This document shows, piece after piece, positions 8,550-16,983 of a stretch of 23,564 nucleotides of DNA. This DNA comes from Hyphomonadaceae bacterium UBA4763 (GTDB taxonomy: Bacteria; Pseudomonadota; Alphaproteobacteria; Caulobacterales; Aquidulcibacteraceae). A model generated the notes under the pieces. The model saw only the letters and a program-made list of their open reading frames with translations. It ran no database searches and was not told the origin of the DNA. How positions within the stretch are numbered: the stretch's first letter is position 1; the number at the start of each line of letters is the position of its first letter. The stretch spans positions 25,183-48,746 of the forward strand of contig DHHV01000092.1 of assembly GCA_002403455.1 (NCBI GenBank). Reading direction: 5' to 3'. The translations under genes were made by a program, and so were the position numbers.

Positions 8550-11236
8550 GCCGCTTTGGCAAGGTGGCGCAGCACGAAATGCAGCACGCCGCCGTTTTTA
8601 AAGTAATCAAGCTCGGTCAGCGTATCGATCCGCACCATCGCCGGCGCGCGCACAACGTCGCCATTGGCGCGGGTGATGACGACGTCGATCCGCTGGCGCG
8701 GCGACAAAGACGTGAAGCCGGTAATCGACACGAATTCATGTCCCGTCAGTCCGAGCCCGCTCCAGGTCGCGCCGTCCAGAAGTTGCAGGGGCAGCACGCC
8801 CATGCCGATCAGATTCGAGCGGTGGATGCGCTCAAAGCTCTCGGCGATCACCGCCCTCACGCCCAACAGGCGCGTGCCCTTCGCCGCCCAATCGCGCGAC
8901 GAGCCGGTGCCGTATTCCTTGCCGGCAAAGATCACCAAGGGCGCGCCTTCGGCCTCATAACGCATCGCGGCGTCATAGATCGGCATTTGCGTTGCTGTGG
9001 GATAATGCACGGTGACGCCGCCCTCGACGCCCGGAACCATGTGGTTCTTGATGCGGATATTGGCGAAGGTGCCGCGCATCATCACTTCATGATTGCCGCG
9101 TCGCGCGCCATAGGAATTGAAATCCTCGACGCCCACGTCATTGCCGGTCAAATAAAGCCCGGCAGGGCTCGATTTCTTGATCGATCCGGCCGGCGAAATA
9201 TGGTCGGTTGTGATGGAATCGCCGAACAGCCCCAAAATCCGCGCGCCGATCACGTCGCCCGGCGGGGTCGGCGTTAGACTCATGCCGGTGAAATAAGGCG
9301 GGTTCTGCACATAGGTCGAGCCGTTCTCCCATTGATAGGTCAGCCCGCCGGTCACTGAAATGCCCTGCCAATTGGCGTCGCCCTCGAACACCGCGCCATA
9401 GCGCTTGGCGAACAGATCGGGCGTGATCGCGGCGCGGATCGCATTGGCGATGTCGGCCGAGGACGGCCAAATTTCGCTCAAGTAAACCGGCTCGGAGTTT
9501 TCATCATAGCCGACCGGGTCTTTGGCGAGGTCAACATTCATCGACCCGGCCAAGGCATAGGCTACCACCAAAGGCGGCGAGGCGAGATAATTGGCTTTGA
9601 CGTCCGGATTGACGCGGCCCTCGAAATTGCGATTGCCCGACAGCACCGAGGCGGCAACGAGGTCGCCCTCATTGACCGCCTTGGAAATTTCCGGCGGCAG
9701 CGGGCCGGAATTGCCGATGCAGGTCGTGCAGCCATAGCCGACCAGATTAAAGCCCAGCGCGTCGAGATCGGCTTGCACTCCGGCTTTGGCGAGGTAATCG
9801 GTGACCACTTGGCTGCCGGGCGCGAGCGAGGTTTTCACCCATGGCTTGGTCTTCAACCCGCGGGCGCGCGCATTGCGGGCGAGCAGACCCGCCGCCATCA
9901 TCACGCTGGGGTTCGAGGTATTGGTGCAGGACGTGATCGCCGCGATTACCACATCGCCATGGCCAATGGTGAAGTCTTTGCCCTCTACCTTGACGCGCTT
10001 ATGGGCGTCGGCGAGCTTGCCGAAATCCTTTTCCAGCGCCGCCACGAATTCCGCCGCCGCATTGGAAAGCAGTACCCGGTCTTGCGGGCGTTTCGGCCCC
10101 GCCAACGAGGGTTTCACCTCGCTGATGTCGAGCATCAGCACGTCCGTAAAGACCGGCTCCGGCATGGCCTCGCGCCACCAGCCTTGCGCTTTGGCGTAAG
10201 CCTCGACCAGCGCGACGCGATTGGGATCGCGGCCCGTCGCCGAGAGATAGTTGATGGTGTCGCGATCAACCGGGAAAAAGCCGCAGGTCGCGCCATATTC
10301 GGGCGCCATATTGGCGATGGTGGCTTGGTCCTCCAGCGACAGATCGGCGAGGCCCGCGCCGTAAAACTCGACGAATTTGCCGACAACGCCTTTTTTGCGC
10401 AGCATTTGGGTGACGGTCAGTACGAGATCGGTGGCGGTCGCTCCTTCCGGCAATTTGCCGGTCAGCTTGAAGCCGATCACTTCCGGGATCAACATCGAGA
10501 TCGGCTGGCCGAGCATGGCCGCTTCCGCCTCGATCCCGCCGACGCCCCAGCCCAGCACGGACAGCCCGTTGATCATCGTGGTATGGCTGTCGGTGCCGAC
10601 GACGCTGTCGGGATAAGCGATCGTCTCATCGCCGTCCTGGCGCGTCCAGACGGTTTGGGCGAGATATTCAAGATTGACCTGGTGGCAAATTCCGGTGCCG
10701 GGAGGCACCACACGGAAATTGTTGAAGGCGCTCTGCCCCCAGCGCAGGAAGCGATAGCGCTCGCCATTGCGCTCATATTCCAGTGCGACATTACGCGTGA
10801 ACGAATCCGCCCCGGCGAAATGGTCGACCATGACCGAATGGTCGATGACGAGATCGACCGGCGATAACGGGTTGATCTTGGTCGGATCGCCGCCCAATTT
10901 GGCCATTGCATCGCGCATCGCTGCGAGATCCACAACGGCCGGAACACCGGTGAAATCCTGCATCAACACGCGCGACGGCGTGAAGGCGATCTCATGCTCG
11001 ACCTTGCCGCGATTCTCGCGCCAGGCGGCCGCCGCTTCGATATCGGCTTTGGTGACGTTGACGCCGTCTTCGGTGCGCAACAGGTTTTCCAGCAGCACTT
11101 TCATTGAGGCCGGCAGCATCGACACATCGCCGAGCCCGTTCTTCGCCGCGTCCTCCAAGCTGTAATAGACATAAGTCTTACCGGCGACGGTCATTTCCTT
11201 GCGGCATTGGAAACTGTCGGGATGAACATGCGGCAT
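8546..11236 (-). CDS. acnA: Aconitate hydratase AcnA
   Basis: Converts citrate to isocitrate in the TCA cycle; cytoplasmic, with a [4Fe-4S] cluster. The 896-residue length is that of the AcnA/IRP-type family. Cluster ligands are Cys437 in AAITSCTNTSNPS and Cys503 and Cys506 in YGCTTCIGNSGPL. Substrate-site blocks DSVVGTDSHTTMINGLSVLG, RGNHEVMMRGTFANIRIKN and KEYGTGSSRDWAAKG are intact. The ATG at 11236 has GAAGGA upstream. It is followed by bioB through a 4-bp overlap. The upstream region has a perfect TTGACA and a 16-bp palindrome. AcnB is excluded, being differently arranged. Confidence 0.97.
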   Translation of the reverse strand: MPHVHPDSFQCRKEMTVAGKTYVYYSLEDAAKNGLGDVSMLPASMKVLLENLLRTEDGVNVTKADIEAAAAWRENRGKVEHEIAFTPSRVLMQDFTGVPAVVDLAAMRDAMAKLGGDPTKINPLSPVDLVIDHSVMVDHFAGADSFTRNVALEYERNGERYRFLRWGQSAFNNFRVVPPGTGICHQVNLEYLAQTVWTRQDGDETIAYPDSVVGTDSHTTMINGLSVLGWGVGGIEAEAAMLGQPISMLIPEVIGFKLTGKLPEGATATDLVLTVTQMLRKKGVVGKFVEFYGAGLADLSLEDQATIANMAPEYGATCGFFPVDRDTINYLSATGRDPNRVALVEAYAKAQGWWREAMPEPVFTDVLMLDISEVKPSLAGPKRPQDRVLLSNAAAEFVAALEKDFGKLADAHKRVKVEGKDFTIGHGDVVIAAITSCTNTSNPSVMMAAGLLARNARARGLKTKPWVKTSLAPGSQVVTDYLAKAGVQADLDALGFNLVGYGCTTCIGNSGPLPPEISKAVNEGDLVAASVLSGNRNFEGRVNPDVKANYLASPPLVVAYALAGSMNVDLAKDPVGYDENSEPVYLSEIWPSSADIANAIRAAITPDLFAKRYGAVFEGDANWQGISVTGGLTYQWENGSTYVQNPPYFTGMSLTPTPPGDVIGARILGLFGDSITTDHISPAGSIKKSSPAGLYLTGNDVGVEDFNSYGARRGNHEVMMRGTFANIRIKNHMVPGVEGGVTVHYPTATQMPIYDAAMRYEAEGAPLVIFAGKEYGTGSSRDWAAKGTRLLGVRAVIAESFERIHRSNLIGMGVLPLQLLDGATWSGLGLTGHEFVSITGFTSLSPRQRIDVVITRANGDVVRAPAMVRIDTLTELDYFKNGGVLHFVLRHLAKAA

Positions 11237-11288
11237 GGGAGAATCCTTCTCGACCGGGATGAAACCTGCGCTGAGCCAAGCCTGTAGC

Positions 11289-11304
11289 GGCGCAGGCCTG
11301 CGCC
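11289..11304. promoter_or_regulatory. 16-bp perfect palindrome in the acnA leader
   Basis: GGCGCAGGCCTGCGCC is its own reverse complement. It sits 53 bp before the acnA ATG, between a possible -35 (TTGACA on the minus strand, 11352-11357) and the ribosome-binding site. It could be an operator for a dimeric regulator or form cruciform or stem structure in the leader RNA. I do not recognise it as the site of a known regulator. Confidence 0.4.
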
Positions 11305-11328
11305 TGCAATCGCTGCAAAGCGCATCGG

Positions 11329-11357
11329 TTCGATTGGTCGCGCCCGACTTTTGTCAA
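11329..11357 (-). promoter_or_regulatory. Possible acnA promoter (perfect -35, poor -10)
   Basis: On the minus strand TTGACA (11357-11352) is a perfect -35 hexamer. With a 17-bp spacer the -10 would be ATCGAA (11334-11329), a poor match to TATAAT. The position, about 90 bp before the acnA ATG, fits. The call rests on the -35 only. The rest of the 164-bp gap holds just the palindrome at 11289-11304 and the ribosome-binding site. Confidence 0.25.
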
Positions 11358-11400
11358 GAATTTGCGAGCGCGCCGCGTCCTCGATCATTTTGCCGCGCGG

Positions 11401-13194
11401 TCAGTTCGCCGCAAGATCAAAACCCGCCTCATAACCATCAGACTCGGCCGATTGCGGCCGGCGCGGCCGCAGCCGCGCGATCAGGCCCTGGCCTTGGCTG
11501 CGTAGCGCCTCCACGGCGGCTTGATAACCGGCGGCGACCGCCACATCGAACGCTTTCCAATCGCGCAGCTCAACGCCCTCGATTTCCGGCACGATCAGCA
11601 AGTCCGAGCGCTCGCGCCCCTTCCACGGATTGACGTTCAACGTCGCCGTGCGCATCAACAGGCTGGCGATCGGCGGCGGCGACTTGAAGCCGTTCTTGGC
11701 GACCCATTTGGTAAAGCTCGGCGGATCGACAAAGTCGGCGGCGTTGATGCCGCCTTCGCGGGCGACGTCGACGGCGATGGTGAGGCCGCGATGCCATTCC
11801 TGCATAACGTCCGTCGGCAGATTATTGGTCACTGCGCCGTCAACGAGAATATGCTCATCCTCGACCACCGGTGGCAAAATGCCCGGCAGCGCGATCGTCG
11901 CGCGCAGCGCATGGCGCAACACCCCTTGCCGATGCACATTGGCCGCGCCGGCCGTCAGATTGGTCGACACCGCAAAGAATGGCAGCGCCATGTCTTCGAT
12001 CAACGCGCCGCCAAAATGCTCGGCAAGGCGCTTGTCCACCTCGCGGCCGCGCGTCAGCGCCACCACCGGCAGCACATAATCGGCGAGCGGATTGCTGTCG
12101 ACAAACGCCTTGCGGATGCGCTGTTCAATCTCGTTTTGCGACCAGCCGAGCCCAATACAAGCGGCGATAATTGCGCCCATCGAGGTGCCGCCGACAAAGT
12201 CGATTTGCGCGCCGGCTTCGCGCAACGCCTCATAAACGCCAATATGCGCATAAGCGCGGGCGCCGCCCCCCGATAACACCAAGCCGATCGATAGCCCGGT
12301 CATCGTTCGCGCCAAGCGCATCGCGTCGGCTTCACTATCGCCCTGCCAATGGAACAAGCGCCGCGCCGCCGCCGCTTCGATCCAATGCGCCGTGCGGGTA
12401 GCCTGCGGCGTCGCCCGGCTTGGATGCAGAAGGATCAGATCGACCAGGCGAAATCGTCGCGCCGGGCCGGGGTCGTCCGGCATCAGCGGCGCCGAGGGCT
12501 TGGCGTCCGTCCGGCCAAACAGCCAAACGCGGTCCGCTTGCCGCAGGCATAATTTGTACCACGGCGAATCCTCGATCGGCGAATACAGAATCACGACGTC
12601 GTGCCAGCGCTCGAGGTCTTCAAAGAACACCGAGGATCGGCTTTCGGCTTCCGCGCCCGCGATCGCACAGCGTTTCCCGAGGGTTTCGATCGCCCGCTTC
12701 AGCATGCTGGCGCGGAATTTCAGATCGATCGTCGGCGAGGTCGAAAAGAACGCGAACACTTTCGGTTCGGCGCGCGCCGATCGGCGCTTTTCCAGCCGCG
12801 ACCGCGCCAGCATGATCCGCGCCAGGTTATGCATGACGCTTGGCTGCTGACGCACGAAGCGGAAAAACGCCGCGCGATTAAGCCGGACGATCTCGGTGTC
12901 GCGCACCGCGTAAACGGAAGCCGAATGCGTCTCGCCGGCGATCAGCGCCATTTCGCCGACCGGCTCGCCGGAGCGAATATAGCCGAGCAATTCTTGCTCG
13001 CCATTTGGCGCGCGCCGAAACGCGCCCAAGGCGCCAGACGTCACAAAATAAATCGCCTCGGCGACGTCGCCCGCTTCAAACAACGTCATGCCGCCGGGCA
13101 GCGAAAACCAATCGATCTCGGCGCGCAATTGCGCCAGCGTCTCGTCCGAAACGTCGCGTAAAAACGGGATCAGCGACAGGTCTGGAAAGCGCAT
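11401..13194 (-). CDS. Patatin-like phospholipase with N-terminal cyclic-nucleotide-binding fold (NTE family)
   Basis: A predicted lipid acyl hydrolase, 597 aa, of the neuropathy-target-esterase type. Residues 1-130 form a cNMP-binding-like beta-roll (FLRDVSDETLAQL, PGGMTLFEAGDVAEAIYFV, GEPVGEMALIAGETHSASVY). A linker follows, then the patatin domain from about 300: oxyanion loop SGGGARAYAHIGV (309-320), nucleophile elbow GGTSMGA (Ser338), and dyad Asp452 in VDGAVTNNLP. The catalytic residues are intact. In the phosphate-binding cassette the usual Arg is replaced by His (ETHSASV), so real cAMP or cGMP binding is doubtful. No signal peptide or clear membrane segment is seen. It is upstream of acnA on the same strand but 164 bp away, so probably a separate unit. 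Confidence 0.9.
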   Translation of the reverse strand: MRFPDLSLIPFLRDVSDETLAQLRAEIDWFSLPGGMTLFEAGDVAEAIYFVTSGALGAFRRAPNGEQELLGYIRSGEPVGEMALIAGETHSASVYAVRDTEIVRLNRAAFFRFVRQQPSVMHNLARIMLARSRLEKRRSARAEPKVFAFFSTSPTIDLKFRASMLKRAIETLGKRCAIAGAEAESRSSVFFEDLERWHDVVILYSPIEDSPWYKLCLRQADRVWLFGRTDAKPSAPLMPDDPGPARRFRLVDLILLHPSRATPQATRTAHWIEAAAARRLFHWQGDSEADAMRLARTMTGLSIGLVLSGGGARAYAHIGVYEALREAGAQIDFVGGTSMGAIIAACIGLGWSQNEIEQRIRKAFVDSNPLADYVLPVVALTRGREVDKRLAEHFGGALIEDMALPFFAVSTNLTAGAANVHRQGVLRHALRATIALPGILPPVVEDEHILVDGAVTNNLPTDVMQEWHRGLTIAVDVAREGGINAADFVDPPSFTKWVAKNGFKSPPPIASLLMRTATLNVNPWKGRERSDLLIVPEIEGVELRDWKAFDVAVAAGYQAAVEALRSQGQGLIARLRPRRPQSAESDGYEAGFDLAAN

Positions 13195-13234
13195 GGAAAC
13201 GGAGACCCCCGAAGAAGTCGTTTCTCTCTAGCAG

Positions 13235-13274
13235 GCCCCGGCGCGCCGCGCTATCTGCGCGCCGGGGCTGTTTT
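13235..13274 (+). terminator. Strong terminator-like hairpin upstream of the serine hydrolase gene
   Basis: GCCCCGGCGCGC (13235-13246) and GCGCGCCGGGGC (13257-13268) form a perfect 12-bp stem with a 10-base loop, followed on the plus strand by TGTTTTC (13269-13275). That is the form of an intrinsic terminator reading rightward. It lies between two divergent genes, 19 bases before the AAAGGA ribosome-binding site at 13288-13293, so there is no plus-strand gene just upstream for it to end. It could be a leader attenuator, end an unseen RNA, or insulate the gene from antisense transcription. Confidence 0.6.
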
Positions 13275-13300
13275 CAAAGCGTAAACGAAAGGATCGTGGG

Positions 13301-14713
13301 ATGATGCGCGGGTTGATGAAATTGGCTTTAGCTGGCGCGCTGTCGCTTGCAGCTGGCTTGGCGAAAGCGCAAGAGACCGAGGCGCATCGCCGCGCATTGG
13401 CCGCCGGTTATCAAGCCGCTTTCACCTGTTCGGGCGTCTTCAATAATAATGGCCGCCATCCCAGCCTGCTGACCAATCGCGAATTGAGCGGCGTCTATCC
13501 GGAATTACGCCCTTACATCGGCATCGAAGGCTCACTGATCGATCCGCGCGCAAGCACCGTATCCGTGTCGTTCTCCGACGATTTGCCGCCGCGCATCGCC
13601 GTTTGGCGACCCGGCCTTGGCTGCGCGCTTCTGCCGATCGGCGCAATCGCTGAAGCGGCGGCGCACGTCCCCAAGCTCATGATCCTGCCGCCGCGCCGGC
13701 TCGCCGTGCGCTGGGCGCGCGGGTCTGCTGAGGTCATTCCGGAAAAAGATGCGCTCAACTCAAACGTGATGGCGGTCGTCGAAAAAGCGTTTTCCGCCAG
13801 CTATGGCGACAAAGCGGCAACCTCGGCCGTTGTCGTTGTCAAAGACGGCGAGATTATCGCCGAGCGTTACGCCGAGAATTTCGGCCCCGAAATCGCGCAA
13901 CGCACCTGGTCGGTCGGCAAGAGCATTGCAGCGACCGTGATCGGCATCGCGGTTGAGGACGGCGTCCTCAAGGTCGAAGACCCCGCCCCCATCAGCCATT
14001 GGCGCAAGGCCGGCGATCCGCGCGGCGCCATCACGCTTGCCAACCTGTTGCATATGGGTAGCGGGCTTTATTCCGAGGCGCGCGGCAACCGTACCGATGC
14101 GATTTATCACGGCGGCACGACCGTCGAAGAAAAAGCCATTGGCATGCCGCTGGAGGCCAAGCCTGGCGCGCGGTTTCGCTACGCCAACAACGACACGCTG
14201 CTCGCCATGCGCGCCTTGCGCGAGGCCATCGGCGATGACGCCCAATATCTCGCCTTTCCGTTCGAGAAATTGTTCTGGAAGATCGGCATGATCCACACCT
14301 TCGCCGAAACAGATTGGAACGGCGATTTTATCATGTCGAGCCAAGTGTGGACGACGGCGCGCGATTTGGCCCGCTTTGGCCAATTATACTTGCAAGAAGG
14401 CAAATGGGGCGAGGAGCAAATTCTGCCGATAGCCTGGATCGACTTTGTTCGCACCCCGGCGCCGGCGCAGCCGCAAAGCGCGATCGAGGGCGATGGCCCG
14501 GCCTATGGCGCACAATTCTGGCTGCACGGCCCCAAACAAGGCCTGCCCGAGGGCACCTATGCCGCGCATGGCAATCGCGGCCAATATGTCGTCATCGTGC
14601 CAGAAGCGAACATGGTCATTGTGCGCCGCGGCTATGATCCGGTCGGCGAAGGCGGCGGCTTTGATATTCAGCGATTTGCGGCCGATGTGATCGCGGCTAG
14701 CCGCCTGGAATAG
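13301..14713 (+). CDS. Exported serine hydrolase, class C beta-lactamase fold
   Basis: A 470-residue protein of the beta-lactamase/esterase family (SxxK acyl enzymes). A signal peptide is clear: MMRGLMKLALAGALSLAAGL then AKA-QE, so it acts in the periplasm or outside. The catalytic motifs are SVGK (Ser204, Lys207), YANN (Tyr294, Asn296) and HGNRG (His423-Gly424) at the place of KTG. The sequence around the nucleophile resembles 6-aminohexanoate-dimer hydrolase-like esterases more than true beta-lactamases, so antibiotic resistance should not be assumed. About 130 residues between the signal peptide and the hydrolase domain are unassigned and include two Cys (about 43 and 108). ATG 13301 has AAAGGA 7 bases upstream. 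It stands alone, behind the hairpin at 13235-13268. Confidence 0.85.
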   Translation: MMRGLMKLALAGALSLAAGLAKAQETEAHRRALAAGYQAAFTCSGVFNNNGRHPSLLTNRELSGVYPELRPYIGIEGSLIDPRASTVSVSFSDDLPPRIAVWRPGLGCALLPIGAIAEAAAHVPKLMILPPRRLAVRWARGSAEVIPEKDALNSNVMAVVEKAFSASYGDKAATSAVVVVKDGEIIAERYAENFGPEIAQRTWSVGKSIAATVIGIAVEDGVLKVEDPAPISHWRKAGDPRGAITLANLLHMGSGLYSEARGNRTDAIYHGGTTVEEKAIGMPLEAKPGARFRYANNDTLLAMRALREAIGDDAQYLAFPFEKLFWKIGMIHTFAETDWNGDFIMSSQVWTTARDLARFGQLYLQEGKWGEEQILPIAWIDFVRTPAPAQPQSAIEGDGPAYGAQFWLHGPKQGLPEGTYAAHGNRGQYVVIVPEANMVIVRRGYDPVGEGGGFDIQRFAADVIAASRLE

Positions 14714-14773
14714 TCGAATTCTGTCTTCGTTGCGGCAAAGAATAGCGCCAAAACCATTTGACCCGTCCAGTGG

Positions 14774-15952
14774 TTATTTCAGTCGCCAGCGAAAAGGCAG
14801 GACCATTTCGCGGCCTTCGCATTTTGCTGGATCAACATCGGGCTGTCGATCCCAGGTAAAGGCGTTTGCGGCGCGGCGCGCTTCTTCGCCAAAGACTAAA
14901 GACGGGTAGGACGCGGTGACGCGAACCCGCGTCAATTTCCCTTCGGTCAACGTGGCCCGGACAATTGCATCGCCTTCAATGTTCGAATTCTGGGCTTCTA
15001 TCGGATAGGCGGGGTTATCGGAAGTTGCGAGGATGCCGCAGACAATCGCCGGGTCGATTTCAACGACGGCGCTTGCGCGCGCCGCGTCCGTCTCCGCTTG
15101 AATTGCATTAGCCACGCCATGCCGTTCGTAGATCGCCTCAATGTCCCGTGTTGACGGCGCTTTCTCCTCCAATCGTTCCAAAGTGACGTCCATCAACTTT
15201 GCCCAATCTCGCAGCCTTTCTTCATGACTGCTTACCCAGGGAGCGTTCGCATCGGCCTCTCCCGCTTCCTGGCGCCAGCGCAAGAATCGCGCATGTGCGT
15301 CGACAAGCGTCAGCCGCGCTTTTGCGTCGGGCTGCACATGAAAGCCCTCGACGGCGGCCTCCATTGCTGTAAACGATGCGAATTCAGGCGAGATTTGATA
15401 GCTTGATTGAAAATGGCGCGCGGCTTCTTCAGCGCTCGCATGGCGCTGCGCGTATTCCAAGCTCGTGCGCATATCCGTCGCCAAGCGGGCAAAAAAAGCT
15501 GTTTCTGACAGCAGCGTTGGCTCCTTATCGACGAGTGATTTCAGGGCTTGATCAAATTTGGCGCGGACGATTTTGCTGGTCGGCTCCTGTCTCCACTCCA
15601 CATAGGCTCTAAGCAAAGCCCGATCCGAGGCGATCGGATGGGCGGTTGGGTCATCAATCGGCAATTTCGCGACCTTCGCGGCGACTTCCTTTGCGCCATC
15701 GCAAGCGGCGACAACACAGAGCTGAAAAGCCGCCTCAAAGCCCATTACCGCCGCCCCCTTGGCGGACGGGTCGGCCAAAACGGCCGTCGAAAGGTCTGTT
15801 GCAGCGGTTTTAATTGCGGCTCGGTCGCCAGAACGAACGGCTGCATTGAACGCTTTGATTACCGGTTGGCCAATTTCGGCCTGCGCGGTCCCGCCCCATA
15901 GGCCACCAGCAATAACGGCGGCCAAAAAGATGATTGATTTGCCCCTCAGCAT
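14774..15952 (-). CDS. Exported protein of unknown function with a TonB-C-like C-terminal domain
   Basis: I do not recognise this 392-residue protein as a named family. It has a signal peptide (MLRGKSIIFLAAVIAGGLWG, cleavage likely after GTAQA, residue 25), so it is periplasmic or exported. Residues 30-270 are rich in Ala, Glu and Leu and look all-helical, possibly repeat-like, with one Cys pair in LCVVAACDG. The last 85 residues contain GDAIVRATLTEGKLTRVRVT and ARRAANAFTWDRQ, the pattern of TonB C-terminal-like domains, ending in beta-rich VLPFRWRLK. GC is somewhat lower than in neighbours. The ATG at 15952 has GGGGTT upstream. It is convergent with the serine hydrolase and 101 bp downstream of trmJ on the same strand. 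Confidence 0.75.
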   Translation of the reverse strand: MLRGKSIIFLAAVIAGGLWGGTAQAEIGQPVIKAFNAAVRSGDRAAIKTAATDLSTAVLADPSAKGAAVMGFEAAFQLCVVAACDGAKEVAAKVAKLPIDDPTAHPIASDRALLRAYVEWRQEPTSKIVRAKFDQALKSLVDKEPTLLSETAFFARLATDMRTSLEYAQRHASAEEAARHFQSSYQISPEFASFTAMEAAVEGFHVQPDAKARLTLVDAHARFLRWRQEAGEADANAPWVSSHEERLRDWAKLMDVTLERLEEKAPSTRDIEAIYERHGVANAIQAETDAARASAVVEIDPAIVCGILATSDNPAYPIEAQNSNIEGDAIVRATLTEGKLTRVRVTASYPSLVFGEEARRAANAFTWDRQPDVDPAKCEGREMVLPFRWRLK

Positions 15953-16053
15953 TTTACGTGAACCCCAAATGCGGCCTTACAACGGTTGAAGGCTCGCGCA
16001 GCTCTGGGATTGTGACAAGAACGTAAGCTTTTGCTGCGACATTCTGCCGCGAT

Positions 16054-16818
16054 CTACGTTCCGCGCCGCCCCGTCAGCGCCTTGATCACCCCGCGCAACG
16101 TGCGCACGTCATTGTCGGTGAGCGCGGCGCGCTGCAGCGTCGTGCGCAGATTGCGCATCATGGTTGGGGCTTTTTCCGGCGGGAACAGGAAGCCGGCGGC
16201 GATCAATTCGTCTTCCAAGTGCCGAAACAGGCGGTCCAAATCGGCGTGACTGGCAGCGGGCGAAGGCTCTATTTGGACATAAGGCGGCGGCGCCGCCCCA
16301 TCGGCATTGCGCCACGCATAAGCGAACACACAGACCGCATGCGCAAGATTAAGTGAGGCGAAGGCCGGGTTGACCGGATAGCTCATGATGACGTCCGCCC
16401 GCACGACGTCCTCGGTCGACAGCCCCGCCCGCTCGCCGCCAAACATCACCCCGACCCGACCGCCAGCCGCGAGAGCCGAACGCGTTTGCGCCACGCAACC
16501 CTCCGCGCCCAGCAGCGGCTTTTCCAGCTCGCGCCGCCGCGCCGTCGCCGCCGCCACAAAGGTCAAATCGGCGATCGCCGCCGCTGTCGTTGGAAACACC
16601 ACCGCGCGCTCCAACACCTGATCGGCCCCCGACGCGGTCGCAAGAGCGCGTTCATTTGGCCAGCCATCGCGCGGCGCCACCAGCCGCAATTGGCCGAGCC
16701 CGAAATTGCGCATCGCCCGCGCCGCCGCGCCGATATTCTCGCCCAATTGCGGCTCGACCAAAATAATCGCCGGCCAATCGCTGGAGATATCCGGTTTGCT
16801 GATGTCGGTTCCGGCCAT
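16054..16818 (-). CDS. trmJ: SPOUT RNA 2'-O-methyltransferase, TrmJ type
   Basis: Probably methylates the ribose at position 32 of tRNAs using SAM. The 254-residue product has the SpoU/TrmH domain: motif 1 VEPQLGENIGAAARAMRNFG, motif 2 GVMFGGERAGLSTEDV, motif 3 YPVNPAFASLNLAHAVCVFA, the knot that binds SAM. The C-terminal helical part (DLDRLFRHLEDELIAAGF, then NLRTTLQRAALTDNDVRTLR) matches TrmJ rather than TrmL. It is divergent from icd over a 165-bp gap. Its own promoter is not obvious. TrmJ is favoured by length and C-terminus; other SpoU-family substrates cannot be ruled out from the sequence. Confidence 0.88.
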   Translation of the reverse strand: MAGTDISKPDISSDWPAIILVEPQLGENIGAAARAMRNFGLGQLRLVAPRDGWPNERALATASGADQVLERAVVFPTTAAAIADLTFVAAATARRRELEKPLLGAEGCVAQTRSALAAGGRVGVMFGGERAGLSTEDVVRADVIMSYPVNPAFASLNLAHAVCVFAYAWRNADGAAPPPYVQIEPSPAASHADLDRLFRHLEDELIAAGFLFPPEKAPTMMRNLRTTLQRAALTDNDVRTLRGVIKALTGRRGT

Positions 16819-16901
16819 GATCCTATCGTCTCTGCCCTAAAGTTTCGCGGCGCTCACGCGTTTGCGACGAAGGGCGGACCCCTGACAAGCCAAAAGGCGG
16901 T

Positions 16902-16929
16902 TTGACGAACAAGATGGCGGTGCTATAGC
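16902..16929 (+). promoter_or_regulatory. Predicted sigma-70 promoter of icd
   Basis: TTGACG (16902-16907), a 16-bp spacer and TATAGC (16924-16929) form a good housekeeping promoter. Transcription would start near 16936, giving a leader of about 48 nt that ends in a consensus ribosome-binding site AAGGAG (16972-16977) 6 bases before the icd ATG. Confidence 0.5.
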
Positions 16930-16983
16930 CGAACGTCTAAAATTAACGCCCGCCGGCCGATAATATATCTTAAGGAGAAAATC

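Noticed and set aside
9773..10867. Plus-strand frame of 364 codons opposite acnA
   Set aside because: Shadow of acnA with a composition typical of antisense frames and no recognisable motif.
13301..14713. Antibiotic-resistance beta-lactamase
   Set aside because: The SxxK and YxN motifs are shared with esterases; the surrounding sequence is closer to those and there is no KTG motif.
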